Assembly (NCBI GenBank): GCA_043801115.1
Contig: JAZDMJ010000032.1
Location: 1 to 27,728, forward strand
Origin: CAZHUN01 sp043801115
GTDB taxonomy: Archaea > Iainarchaeota > Iainarchaeia > Iainarchaeales > UBA10191
Direction of reading: 5' to 3'
Length of the DNA: 27,728 bases
The notes beneath the pieces were generated by a model that searched no databases, was not told the DNA's origin, and saw nothing but the letters and a program-made list of their open reading frames with translations. The first letter of the stretch is position 1. Each line of letters starts with the position of its first letter. Shown here one piece after another: positions 1-6,617 of the stretch. Position numbers and translations under genes: made by a program.

Positions 1-60
1 GCAGACTTGCGCCTCGCCGTGCAGGAATTCGACAACCGCGAGCGCAGGTTCGGAAAATAG
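1..60 (+). CDS. C-terminal end of an unidentified protein (partial)
   Basis: Frame 1 is open from the first base and ends in TAG at 58-60, giving 19 residues (ADLRLAVQEFDNRERRFGK). It is charged and probably helical, as many protein tails are. The rest of the gene lies left of the window, so no family can be assigned. The stop abuts a T/A-rich stretch (60-66) that may be the promoter of the following tRNA. Reality of the frame is inferred from its position and lack of any competing feature. Confidence 0.5.
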   Translation, partial: ADLRLAVQEFDNRERRFGK

Positions 61-93
61 TTAAACGCTCGCTTGCATCTTCTTCTACTATAC

Positions 94-166
94 AGCCCCG
101 TCGTCTAGTGGTCACGGATATCGCCCTCTGGAGGCGAGGACGGGAGTTCGAATCTCCCCGGGGCTA
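94..166 (+). tRNA. tRNA-Gln (anticodon CTG)
   Basis: A complete cloverleaf can be folded by eye. The acceptor stem AGCCCCG (94-100) pairs perfectly with CGGGGCT (159-165). The D arm is at 103-119. The anticodon stem TCGCC/GGCGA (121-125/133-137) holds the loop CTCTGGA, so U33 is followed by anticodon CUG (128-130), reading CAG. The T stem GGGAG/CTCCC encloses TTCGAAT. The discriminator is A166 and no CCA is encoded. The A1-U72 pair is typical of archaeal tRNA-Gln, which is usually charged as Glu-tRNA and amidated. A possible box A (TTAAAC, 61-66) lies about 30 bp upstream. There is no intron. Confidence 0.96.
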
Positions 167-170
167 AACC

Positions 171-193
171 TTTTCTTTTCGGCGAAAAGAAAA
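171..193. terminator. Perfect 10-bp hairpin after tRNA-Gln
   Basis: TTTTCTTTTC (171-180) is followed by GGC and then its exact complement GAAAAGAAAA (184-193). It begins five bases after the tRNA. The T-rich left arm would suit archaeal termination of the tRNA transcript, which relies on T tracts. A copy of the right arm recurs at 201-210. Confidence 0.55.
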
Positions 194-212
194 CGTTTGC
201 GAAAAGAAAAAG

Positions 213-236
213 GAATTTTTTCCGTTGAAAAAATTC
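213..236. terminator. Second perfect 10-bp hairpin, at the 3' end of the SLT gene
   Basis: GAATTTTTTC (213-222), loop CGTT, then GAAAAAATTC (227-236). It overlaps the stop codon of the minus-strand SLT-like gene (TGA, 235-237). Read on the minus strand it supplies a run of T just past the gene, so it is probably the terminator for that gene. It sits 20 bp from the first hairpin, between two convergent genes. Confidence 0.5.
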
Positions 237-1029
237 AATCCGCTTGCAGATTGCGTTCGATTTTTTTCAAATACGCTTGGCACGCTTTCAAGTTGGGAGA
301 AAGTTTGGCGCTTCCCGAAAGCATAATCCATTGCGGGGAATTTCTTCCTTCCACTTTGGCCGCGTTTTCGCGCAGCAAATTCCGAAAAAGCGCTTCGCTT
401 TCGGGCAAGTTCAATTGTTCGTGGCCCGTGTTGTACATGGCTTCCGCGTATTGTTGGACGACGGCGTTGGAGATGGAAGGATTGCGGAGCGGGATTGCGT
501 TTTCCGGCGACTTGTACTTTCGCGCGAACGCTTCCAGTCTTTTCCGCGCGAGAACTTTGAGCTCGCCCATTCTCTGCGCGGCAATGTCCAAATTGTGAAA
601 AGGGTCTTTGAGCAGTCTTTCCGCTTTGTCGTCCTCGATATATTGTCCCCGTCTCCGCGCGACGTCTTTGGCCGCTCCGATTTGCACTTGCGCGAGGCCG
701 ATGGCGTTTTTCGAACTCCGCGCGTTTTCGTCCAAACCGCTTTCCGCCTTGACTTGCACCGCAAAACGCCCCGCGTTCAATCCGTACTTTCGCGCGCGGT
801 TGTGTGCCATTTCGGAAAACGCGCTCCGCTTTTCGCTCGGAAGCAAGTGCTTCCAGTCTCTTGCAAACATCCACTTCCACTGGTGCAATTGCACTTTCTG
901 GTGCGCGACCCATACCGCCATTTTTTTCGGCATGGGCAGGGGAGAGAACAAGTAGGCGCTTCCCAAAATTCCCGCTGCAAGTCCGATGGCGGCAGTTAGG
1001 TTTCGGATTCTTTTCCAGCGCGGCGGCAT
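235..1029 (-). CDS. Membrane-anchored lytic transglycosylase-like protein (SLT/GH23 fold)
   Basis: A 264-residue protein with a basic N-terminus and one hydrophobic segment (about 11-32), so probably anchored with its catalytic domain outside. The SLT/GH23 landmarks appear in order: AESGLDENA with candidate catalytic Glu96, GLAQV at 111-115, and AMYNTG at 197-202 (the usual AYNxG). SLT enzymes cleave the MurNAc-GlcNAc bond of peptidoglycan in bacteria; the substrate here is unknown because archaea are not expected to make murein. ATG at 1029 was preferred to an upstream TTG at 1047 because a TATA-like box (1051-1060) is centred 27 bp upstream, giving a leaderless start. That box overlaps the stop codon of the lipid reductase gene. 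Family call is firm; biological role is open. Confidence 0.85.
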   Translation of the reverse strand: MPPRWKRIRNLTAAIGLAAGILGSAYLFSPLPMPKKMAVWVAHQKVQLHQWKWMFARDWKHLLPSEKRSAFSEMAHNRARKYGLNAGRFAVQVKAESGLDENARSSKNAIGLAQVQIGAAKDVARRRGQYIEDDKAERLLKDPFHNLDIAAQRMGELKVLARKRLEAFARKYKSPENAIPLRNPSISNAVVQQYAEAMYNTGHEQLNLPESEALFRNLLRENAAKVEGRNSPQWIMLSGSAKLSPNLKACQAYLKKIERNLQAD

Positions 1030-1050
1030 GTTGAAAGAAGAGAGCAAGCC

Positions 1051-1060
1051 CTATTTATGC
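1051..1060 (-). promoter_or_regulatory. TATA-like box for the SLT gene
   Basis: On the minus strand the box reads GCATAAATAG, centred about 27 bp from the ATG at 1029. It overlaps the TAA of the upstream reductase gene (1055-1057), so the SLT gene can be transcribed independently. Confidence 0.55.
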
Positions 1061-2197
1061 CATTCCGATTTTCAACACTTCTCCGGCGAGGCCCCACAGT
1101 CTCGGGTTTTGCAGTACTTTGCCCCAGAACAGAGAAGGCTGGTCCATGTTGCCGTACTTTTCCAAAAACGTTTCAATGTTCGCCTTTTTGAGTTTTTCGA
1201 ACAATTTGTTGATGTCGCTCTCGCTTTGCGCGGCGAAATATTTGTGGATTTTCCAGTGCAAGTTCAAGTCCTTGTTCAAATACTGCACCCCTTTGTCGTA
1301 CTCTTGCAATTGTTTTTTCTTTTTCAAATGTTCCGCAATGCAGTCTCCTGCAATGTTTCCCGCGAGCGCGCCGAATACGACTCCCCCTCCCGTAGTCGCC
1401 TTGGTGTGAAAGGCCGCGTCTCCCACGAGCAATTTGTTTTCTTTGACCAAACTTTTGAACGGTTCTCCGCAGGGGATGAGAAATGCGTTTCCTTTTCCCA
1501 AATGCACGTCAAATTCGAATTTTTTGATCCAAGAATCAAAGCTTTCTTTCGCGTTTCCGGGAAGCAGGGTTCCCAGTCCCATCAGCGCCGTTTCTTTCGA
1601 GTGCGGAATAATCCACGCAAAAGAGCCTTTCGCAAAGTCTCCGAAGTACAATTCCACGAAGTGTCTGTTGAACCGTCCCTTTGCCATTGTCTGATAGGTG
1701 TTGACGAATTTTTCCTTTGGAAGTCGGATGCCCATCAGTTCGCGCACTTTCGAGTTCACTCCGTCCGCGCCCACGACGATTTTCGACTTGGCCATTTCTC
1801 CGCGCGAGTCGTGCTGCAAAAAAACGCTTTCCCCGCGCACATCTATGAGTCTCGAATTGCACTTGATTTCGGCGCCCGCTTTTTCGGCCTCTTTGGCCAA
1901 GTGCTTGTCCAACAAGCTGCGGTCGATCGCGTACGCGACGGTTTCGAACCTGTCCAATACAATGCTTTCCCTGTTGGGCGCAATCAGTTTCGCGCCTTGA
2001 ATTTCGTTCAAAATCGTTCCTTCAATGGGCAATTTGTTCAAAAAAGCGCCCGTTTTGGAAATCAGTCCCGAACAGTGCGCGGGAAGGCCGACTTCCTTGT
2101 CCTCTTCCAAAACAGTTACTTGCACGCCCCTTTCTGCTAACCGTTTGGCCGTCGAGAGTCCCGCGGGCCCCGCTCCTACAATGGTTACTTCCGCCAT
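1055..2197 (-). CDS. Geranylgeranyl reductase family FAD-dependent oxidoreductase
   Basis: A 380-residue flavoprotein. The N-terminal dinucleotide-binding motif GAGPAG is at 8-13, LPAHCSG (38-44) is the family cysteine region, FAWIIP (193-198) resembles the family YxWxFP signature, and LLVGDAA (256-262) followed by GGG is the second FAD-contact region. Members reduce the isoprenoid double bonds of digeranylgeranylglycerophospholipids, making saturated archaeal membrane lipids; some act on other prenyl substrates. Length is close to that family's norm. The ATG at 2197 is chosen over an in-frame TTG at 2203 because a TATA box (2221-2228) lies about 27 bp upstream. It diverges from lemA. The exact substrate cannot be read from sequence. 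Confidence 0.88.
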   Translation of the reverse strand: MAEVTIVGAGPAGLSTAKRLAERGVQVTVLEEDKEVGLPAHCSGLISKTGAFLNKLPIEGTILNEIQGAKLIAPNRESIVLDRFETVAYAIDRSLLDKHLAKEAEKAGAEIKCNSRLIDVRGESVFLQHDSRGEMAKSKIVVGADGVNSKVRELMGIRLPKEKFVNTYQTMAKGRFNRHFVELYFGDFAKGSFAWIIPHSKETALMGLGTLLPGNAKESFDSWIKKFEFDVHLGKGNAFLIPCGEPFKSLVKENKLLVGDAAFHTKATTGGGVVFGALAGNIAGDCIAEHLKKKKQLQEYDKGVQYLNKDLNLHWKIHKYFAAQSESDINKLFEKLKKANIETFLEKYGNMDQPSLFWGKVLQNPRLWGLAGEVLKIGMA

Positions 2198-2220
2198 GCA
2201 CAAAACCGAAGGGCATTGTT

Positions 2221-2228
2221 TTTTAAAC
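2221..2228 (-). promoter_or_regulatory. TATA box for the geranylgeranyl reductase gene, possibly shared with lemA
   Basis: TTTTAAAC on the plus strand (GTTTAAAA on the minus) is centred 27 bp from the reductase ATG and about 41 bp from the lemA ATG. No better box is visible for lemA, which has a short leader with a GAGGG stretch (2250-2254). Confidence 0.55.
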
Positions 2229-2265
2229 TTGTAATGGCTTGAATGGAGTGGAGGGATGAAATTTT

Positions 2266-2814
2266 ATGTGGGAATGGGCCATTGTTGCGGTTATACTGGT
2301 TATAATTGCAATTATCGTCGTCCTGTTCAACTCGTTGATTGTAACTCGCAATCGCGTTCGCGGAGCGTGGGCGCAAATCGACGTCCAGCTCAAGCGGAGA
2401 AGCGATTTGGTGCCCAACTTGGTCGAAACCGTCAAAGGCTATGCCAAGCACGAGAAGGGAATCTTTTCCCAGCTCGCGCAGGCCCGACAGGCCATGTCCA
2501 ACGCAACCTCTGTAAAAGAAAAGGCCATGGCTTCGGACATTATGTCGCGCACGCTGAAATCCTTAATCGCGATTGCGGAAAGCAATCCCCAATTGAGGGC
2601 GAGCGAAAACTTCCAAAGCCTGCAGCAAGAACTTTCGGACATTGAAGGAAAAATCGCGTTCTCGCGCCAGTTCTACAACGACAATGTGCTGGCCTACAAC
2701 AACGCCATCCAAACCGTGCCCGGCAGTCTGATTGCGGGACCGCTCGGATTCAAAGAACAGGAATACTTCGAAGTTTCGGAAGGCGAGCGAACCGCGCCCA
2801 AAGTGCAGTTCTAA
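2266..2814 (+). CDS. lemA: LemA family membrane protein
   Basis: A 182-residue protein with one N-terminal transmembrane segment (about 3-22). The conserved LemA start of the soluble helical domain follows: RNRVRGAWAQIDVQLKRR (28-45), then SDLVPNLVETVKGYAKHE (46-63). The length matches LemA proteins. LemA is a widespread envelope protein of unclear biochemistry that is often encoded beside an M48 protease, as here (HtpX-like gene 62 bp downstream, same strand). That pairing suggests a shared role in membrane protein quality control. The ATG at 2266 is preceded by GGAGGG at 2249-2254. Confidence 0.92.
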   Translation: MWEWAIVAVILVIIAIIVVLFNSLIVTRNRVRGAWAQIDVQLKRRSDLVPNLVETVKGYAKHEKGIFSQLAQARQAMSNATSVKEKAMASDIMSRTLKSLIAIAESNPQLRASENFQSLQQELSDIEGKIAFSRQFYNDNVLAYNNAIQTVPGSLIAGPLGFKEQEYFEVSEGERTAPKVQF

Positions 2815-2817
2815 AAC

Positions 2818-2840
2818 GCCTTTTTTTCTTTCTTTTTTCC
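2818..2840 (+). terminator. T-rich terminator after lemA
   Basis: A pyrimidine tract of T runs broken by single C residues begins just after the lemA stop (2812-2814). Archaeal RNA polymerase terminates at such tracts without a hairpin. A separate TATA box for the next gene follows at once. Confidence 0.5.
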
Positions 2841-2844
2841 GTTA

Positions 2845-2854
2845 TTTTTTAAAC
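2845..2854 (+). promoter_or_regulatory. TATA box for the HtpX-like gene
   Basis: TTTTTTAAAC is centred about 27 bp before the ATG at 2877. This implies a leaderless transcript separate from lemA. Confidence 0.6.
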
Positions 2855-2876
2855 TCGACACTTCACTATTTTTTGC

Positions 2877-3761
2877 ATGCTCTTGTACGACCGCTCCGCC
2901 TCGAACCGCAGAAGCTCTTGGATTCTAATCATCGCATTTGTCATCATCATCATCGCGCTCGGAAGCGTGATTGGAACTTTGACGGGATATGGAAGCATCA
3001 TCACGGTATTTGCGTTCATTTTCGCCATCATGATGGCCTTTGTTGGCTATTACTGGAGCGCGGATATTGCACTCAAAATTTCCCGCGCGGTTCCCGCAGA
3101 CCCGGTGAAATACAGGCACTTGCACAATGTAGTGGAAGGAATTTCCATCGCCGCGGGAATTCCCAAACCGCAAGTGTATATAGTGGAAGACCCCGCATTG
3201 AATGCATTCGCAACGGGGCGCGACCCCGAACACTCAGCCGTCGCCGTCACGCGCGGGCTGTTGGAAAAAATGAATGATTCGGAGTTGGAAGGAGTATTGG
3301 CGCACGAAATGTCTCATGTAAAGAATCGGGATATTCAGTTCATGACTTTGGTGGTTGTACTGGTCGGAGTGATTACGCTCATTTCGGACATTTTTTTGCG
3401 CAGTTTTTTCTGGGGAAGGGGAAGCAATGAAAGGGGAAACGCGGGCCTGATTCTGCTCGCCATTGGAATCGTTTTGGCCGTCCTCGCTCCGCTCTTTGCA
3501 ACCTTAATCCGCTTGGCCATTTCGCGCAAGCGCGAATACTTGGCCGATGTGGACGGAGTATTGCTCACGCGCTATCCGCAAGGTTTGATTAATGCATTGC
3601 AAAAGCTGAAAGCGGACGAGCGCCCCGTCGCCTCGGCAACGGGTGCAACCGCGCACTTGTGGATTGACAACCCGCTCAAAAACACTTTCTATAGCAACTT
3701 GTTTTCCACGCACCCGCCCATTGACGACCGCATCAAGGCACTGCAGAATCTGCGGCCTTAA
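2877..3761 (+). CDS. htpX: HtpX-like M48 family membrane metalloprotease
   Basis: A 294-residue integral membrane zinc protease. Hydrophobic segments lie near 15-37, 40-58, 155-175 and 188-212. The zinc site is HEMSH (143-147) with Glu220 in RKREYLADVDG as the third ligand, and NAFATGRDPEHSAVAVTRG (109-127) is the conserved strand region of HtpX proteins. HtpX degrades damaged or misassembled membrane proteins with its active site on the cytoplasmic face. The length is normal and all catalytic residues are present. It lies directly downstream of lemA, a common arrangement. The start is supported by the TATA box 27 bp upstream. Confidence 0.93.
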   Translation: MLLYDRSASNRRSSWILIIAFVIIIIALGSVIGTLTGYGSIITVFAFIFAIMMAFVGYYWSADIALKISRAVPADPVKYRHLHNVVEGISIAAGIPKPQVYIVEDPALNAFATGRDPEHSAVAVTRGLLEKMNDSELEGVLAHEMSHVKNRDIQFMTLVVVLVGVITLISDIFLRSFFWGRGSNERGNAGLILLAIGIVLAVLAPLFATLIRLAISRKREYLADVDGVLLTRYPQGLINALQKLKADERPVASATGATAHLWIDNPLKNTFYSNLFSTHPPIDDRIKALQNLRP

Positions 3762-3836
3762 ACCGGCATTCTGTCGGCCATACAGTCGATGGCATATCCA
3801 ATCCAACCGGCGGCGATTGTCGAACTTTTCCGTTTC

Positions 3837-3846
3837 TTTTAATACT
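3837..3846 (+). promoter_or_regulatory. TATA box for the PIN-domain gene
   Basis: TTTTAATACT is centred 26 bp before the ATG at 3867. This supports that start and shows no antitoxin gene is co-transcribed from upstream. Confidence 0.55.
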
Positions 3847-3866
3847 CGTCGCGTTTCAAGCCAGCC

Positions 3867-4283
3867 ATGCGCTTGTACGTGGATTCGAATGTTTTGATTT
3901 CGTATGTCTTGCAAGAAATCGGCAAGTCGGGAAATGTCATGTTTCAAGATGTTGGCTTCTTTTTTGAAATGTGCCGCTTGGCCAAGCACGAACTCGTATT
4001 GTCCGATCTTTGCGTGAAAGAAGTCAAAGGAAAAACTTTTTTCAAAACCGAAGAAATTTTTGTGCTGTTGGAAGGAATTCGCGTGATTTTTGCGTCTGTT
4101 GAAGAGAGTGACGAAATTTTGGCAGCGTCAATTTTGCGCCGTTTTGGAATTCACTGGCTTGATGCACTGCATGCCGCAATCGCCGTTCGAATGGGGTGTG
4201 ATGGCATTGTTTCGTGGAATTGGAAAGATTTCCAAAAAACAAACTCACTTGTAAAGGTCTACCTTCCGAGCGAGTTTGTCTAA
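3867..4283 (+). CDS. PIN-domain protein (VapC-like RNase), no partner upstream
   Basis: A 138-residue PIN-fold protein. The acidic residues expected to hold metal are Asp6 in LYVDSNVLIS, Glu52 in LCVKEVK, Asp99 in HWLDALHAAIA and Asp112 in CDGIVSWNW. VapC-type members are Mg/Mn-dependent RNases acting as toxins; other archaeal PIN proteins work in rRNA processing. A typical vapBC pair places the antitoxin just upstream on the same strand. Here the upstream 105 bp holds only a promoter, so it is an orphan or uses a different partner. Its last 39 bp overlap a convergent 68-codon gene, a possible but unusual partner. Confidence 0.85.
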   Translation: MRLYVDSNVLISYVLQEIGKSGNVMFQDVGFFFEMCRLAKHELVLSDLCVKEVKGKTFFKTEEIFVLLEGIRVIFASVEESDEILAASILRRFGIHWLDALHAAIAVRMGCDGIVSWNWKDFQKTNSLVKVYLPSEFV

Positions 4284-4451
4284 TCCTTTTTCTTTCAAAT
4301 ATTCTTTGGCGAATTTTTCCTTTTCTTTTCGAGTCAACAATTTTCCATTCCATCCTCTTGAAAGCGCCAAATCGCGCAACTTCCGGCATTTTTCGCGAAA
4401 CGCTTCGCTGTCCCACTCGACCGATTCCTTGACTTTGGTTTTGGCCTTCAT
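4245..4451 (-). CDS. Small basic helical protein of unknown function (68 aa)
   Basis: A 68-residue, Lys/Glu-rich, probably helical protein with no recognised domain. It was judged real because the ATG at 4451 has a TATA-like box (4472-4482) centred 26 bp upstream and GGAG about 13 bp before the start, and because the frame stays open through the overlap. Its 3' end overlaps the 3' end of the PIN gene by 39 bp, on the opposite strand. It could be an antitoxin or regulator of that protein, but nothing in its sequence resembles a known antitoxin. It could also be independent. Confidence 0.55.
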   Translation of the reverse strand: MKAKTKVKESVEWDSEAFREKCRKLRDLALSRGWNGKLLTRKEKEKFAKEYLKEKGLDKLARKVDLYK

Positions 4452-4471
4452 ATCGTACTGTCTCTCCTTAT

Positions 4472-4482
4472 GGAATAAAAAT
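4472..4482 (-). promoter_or_regulatory. TATA-like box for the 68-aa gene
   Basis: On the minus strand the region reads ACATTTTTATTCC, centred 26 bp from the ATG at 4451, in the short gap after the VIT1-like gene. Confidence 0.5.
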
Positions 4483-4501
4483 GTAGCGCAGTTTTCGACG
4501 C

Positions 4502-5197
4502 TCACACGGGCATTCCGCCGAGCAAATAGCCGATGACGTATCCGATGAGCGCGGCCGCGAGGCCGATGGCCATTAATTCCACGCCGCGTTTCCAAAAACT
4601 TCCGCCAAACTTTTTGGCCTTGAAAGCGCCCATTGCGAATAACGCAATGAGGGCGGCCGCAATCGCGACGGGAATCGCGGAAGAAATGGGAAGCAGGAAA
4701 AACGGAATAATGGGAATGAGTCCCGCAACAATGGCGGCAAAGCCTACTACGGCAGCTTCTTTCAGCGCGCTGGATTCGTGCGGGGGAAGAAAAGTCAGTT
4801 CTTCGCGTTCCATGGTTTTGAGCCAGACTTTGTCGTTCGAACAAATCTTGTCCACAATTTCTTCCAATAATTTTCCCTTGAATCCTTTCGCGCGGTAGAT
4901 TTGGCGGATTTCCTCGCGCTCCACTTTGGGAATGTCGCGCATTTCCTCTTTTTCCTTTTCAATCTCGCTCTGCCGGAATTCCTGCACGGCTTTGGAAGAA
5001 GAATACTGCGAAAACAGCATGGAAACGCCTTCCGCAAAAACGGCCGCAATTCCGGCAATGACGACGGCTTTCGGGTTTGCGAGCCCGCCTGCAACTCCCA
5101 GCGCGATTCCCAGATTGGAAACGATTCCGTCCTGGAATCCGAGAATGGCTTCTCCCAAAAACATTCCCTTCCTCCAATGCGTTTTGCGAGAGTCCAT
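4502..5197 (-). CDS. VIT1/CCC1-family metal ion transporter
   Basis: A 231-residue protein with five predicted membrane helices (about 17-40, 43-64, 146-170, 172-193, 205-228). Between helices 2 and 3 is a long charged helical section (75-135) rich in Glu and Asp. This is the plan of VIT1/CCC1 transporters, where that section binds the metal. GFQDGIVSNLG in helix 1 and FAEGVSMLFSQYSSSK at the end of helix 2 match the family. Such proteins move Fe2+ or Mn2+ across membranes, probably as detoxifying exporters in prokaryotes. The start at 5197 is preferred to longer open-frame starts because a TATA element lies 26 bp upstream; the same element faces the HAD gene. Confidence 0.85.
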   Translation of the reverse strand: MDSRKTHWRKGMFLGEAILGFQDGIVSNLGIALGVAGGLANPKAVVIAGIAAVFAEGVSMLFSQYSSSKAVQEFRQSEIEKEKEEMRDIPKVEREEIRQIYRAKGFKGKLLEEIVDKICSNDKVWLKTMEREELTFLPPHESSALKEAAVVGFAAIVAGLIPIIPFFLLPISSAIPVAIAAALIALFAMGAFKAKKFGGSFWKRGVELMAIGLAAALIGYVIGYLLGGMPV

Positions 5198-5219
5198 GCC
5201 TTGGAGTATGAGTTTGGCG

Positions 5220-5227
5220 TTTTTATG
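5220..5227. promoter_or_regulatory. Shared TATA element between divergent VIT1-like and HAD genes
   Basis: TTTTTATG (plus) or CATAAAAA (minus) is centred at about 5223.5. The ATGs lie at 5197 (minus) and 5249 (plus), that is about 26 bp on each side. No other A/T-rich box exists in the 51-bp gap, so one element seems to serve both leaderless genes. Confidence 0.6.
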
Positions 5228-5248
5228 CTTTTCCCGTATTGTTCCAGT

Positions 5249-5875
5249 ATGCGCGCGGTATTGTTCGACTTGGACAACACGTTGTGCCACTTGGAAGTGG
5301 ACTGGGGCGAGTATTTCCGAAAAGTGTCCAAACTCTTCCGCGACTTTCCTGCTTCCGCTTCCTGGGAAGACATGCTCAAAGCGGCCGACAAAAGATATTG
5401 GGAATTGCCGAAAGAAAGCGTTACGCGCAAGCGGTTGCACGAGTTGAACTTGAAATTCGAATTCGAGGGAGTGGAAAAAGGATACGTTCTCCCCTACGCG
5501 CGCGAATTACTGGAAAGCTTGCAGCGGAAGGCGAAAGTGGGAATCTCTTCGAGCAATTTGCACGAAACCATCGAGAAGGCGCTGAAACGCTTTCAAATTT
5601 TCGACTATGCGGACTGCATGGTGGGAAAACAGGACGCGCCTTCGAAGCCGGACGCGGAGCACGCGCTGAAAGCGCTCCGCCTGCTGAACGTCGAACCCAA
5701 AGACGCCGTGTTTGTGGGCGATTCGCTTTCCGACTTTCAATGTGCGCAGAATGCAGGAATGCCATTCGTCGCGGTCTTGACGGGAAACGGCGAGCGGAGC
5801 GCATTCGAAGAGAATGGAGTGAAGGATATTGCGCGCGATTTGGCCGAAGTGCAGACGATTTTGCGAAAGTTCTAG
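5249..5875 (+). CDS. HAD-superfamily hydrolase (phosphatase)
   Basis: A 208-residue HAD protein. Motif I is FDLDNT with nucleophile Asp7 and acid Asp9, motif II is the SSS at 100-102, motif III is Lys133 in SKPD, and motif IV is GDSLSD (157-162). A helical cap lies between about 15 and 80, as in subfamily I enzymes such as phosphoglycolate phosphatases. All catalytic residues are present, so a small phosphate ester is the likely substrate; its identity cannot be read. The ATG at 5249 sits 26 bp from the shared TATA element. The stop codon overlaps that of the convergent GT2 gene in a CTAG. Confidence 0.9.
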   Translation: MRAVLFDLDNTLCHLEVDWGEYFRKVSKLFRDFPASASWEDMLKAADKRYWELPKESVTRKRLHELNLKFEFEGVEKGYVLPYARELLESLQRKAKVGISSSNLHETIEKALKRFQIFDYADCMVGKQDAPSKPDAEHALKALRLLNVEPKDAVFVGDSLSDFQCAQNAGMPFVAVLTGNGERSAFEENGVKDIARDLAEVQTILRKF

Positions 5876-6576
5876 TTTTGGTTGAACAGCACTTTGAAGA
5901 CGAGTTTGGCGTATTTGACTCCCGCGGATTTCATGTCCATTTTGCTTGTTCCGCGCACGCGGATTTTGAAATCAATGGGCACTTCCACCATTCCGTACTT
6001 TTGCTGCGCGGCCCTGATCAAAAATTCGGGATAAATTTCATATTCGGTGGAAACGAGCCTGCCTTTCAAGTCTTCTACGGCTTTGCGCTTCATCAATCGG
6101 TAGCCCGAGGTGATGTCCTTCACTTTCAAGCCGAACAATGCGCCGAACACTTCGTTGGCCACCCATGAAATGAATTTTTTGAGCGCGGTTTGCTGCATTT
6201 TTCCGCCTTCGACTCTTCGAGAGCCGATGACGATGTCGACTCCGGGCTGTTTGATGGCGGCCAGAAATTTGGACAGTTCTTCGGGCTGGTGGTTCAAGTC
6301 CGCGTCCATTGTGAGAACATAATCTGCGTTTTTGGGAACTGCGTCGAATCCGATGCGCAATGCGCGCGCGACTCCCCTTCTCTCCTTGGAATAATTGATG
6401 CGAAGGTTCGGGTCGTGCAGCGCTTCCAGTTCTTCTTTCGAGCCGTCTTCGCCGTCCAGCACGACAATGAGTTCGTAGGAAATGCGCAGGTGGGAGAAAA
6501 CGGTTTGAAGGCGCCGCGCAAGAATTCCAATATTTCCCTTTTCGTTGTACGCGGGCAGGACTACAGCAATCTTCAT
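5872..6576 (-). CDS. Family 2 glycosyltransferase, dolichol-phosphate mannose synthase-like
   Basis: A 234-residue GT-A enzyme without C-terminal membrane helices. VVLPAYNEKGNI (5-16) is the nucleotide-sugar site start, DADLNHQPEEL holds the DxD (Asp91, Asp93), and DITSGYRLMKRKAV and VIGSRR match the DPM1 group. Such enzymes move mannose or glucose from a nucleotide sugar to a polyprenyl phosphate on the cytoplasmic side, making a lipid-linked donor for protein or surface glycosylation. Start: ATG at 6576, with a TATA box at 6600-6607, 27 bp away. It follows a methyltransferase gene by 41 bp and begins the glycan island. Confidence 0.87.
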   Translation of the reverse strand: MKIAVVLPAYNEKGNIGILARRLQTVFSHLRISYELIVVLDGEDGSKEELEALHDPNLRINYSKERRGVARALRIGFDAVPKNADYVLTMDADLNHQPEELSKFLAAIKQPGVDIVIGSRRVEGGKMQQTALKKFISWVANEVFGALFGLKVKDITSGYRLMKRKAVEDLKGRLVSTEYEIYPEFLIRAAQQKYGMVEVPIDFKIRVRGTSKMDMKSAGVKYAKLVFKVLFNQN

Positions 6577-6599
6577 TTGGAAACAGGAGCGGGCTTTGG

Positions 6600-6607
6600 T
6601 TTTAAAA
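6600..6607 (-). promoter_or_regulatory. TATA box for the DPM-like gene
   Basis: TTTTAAAA (palindromic in part) is centred 27 bp before the ATG at 6576. It lies just before and within the 3' end of the preceding methyltransferase gene (stop at 6618-6620). Confidence 0.55.
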
Positions 6608-6617
6608 TCCAGCGATT

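Noticed and set aside
94..236. tRNA-Gln as an integration (att) site for a mobile element carrying the SLT gene
   Set aside because: No second copy of the tRNA 3' end and no integrase gene is visible in the window.
244..999. 251-codon plus-strand frame opposite the SLT gene
   Set aside because: Antisense of a gene with all SLT motifs; no independent support.
986..2140. 384-codon plus-strand open frame opposite the geranylgeranyl reductase
   Set aside because: It has no recognisable domain, is rich in Phe, Arg and Gln as antisense frames here generally are, and the minus-strand frame has clear family motifs and a promoter.
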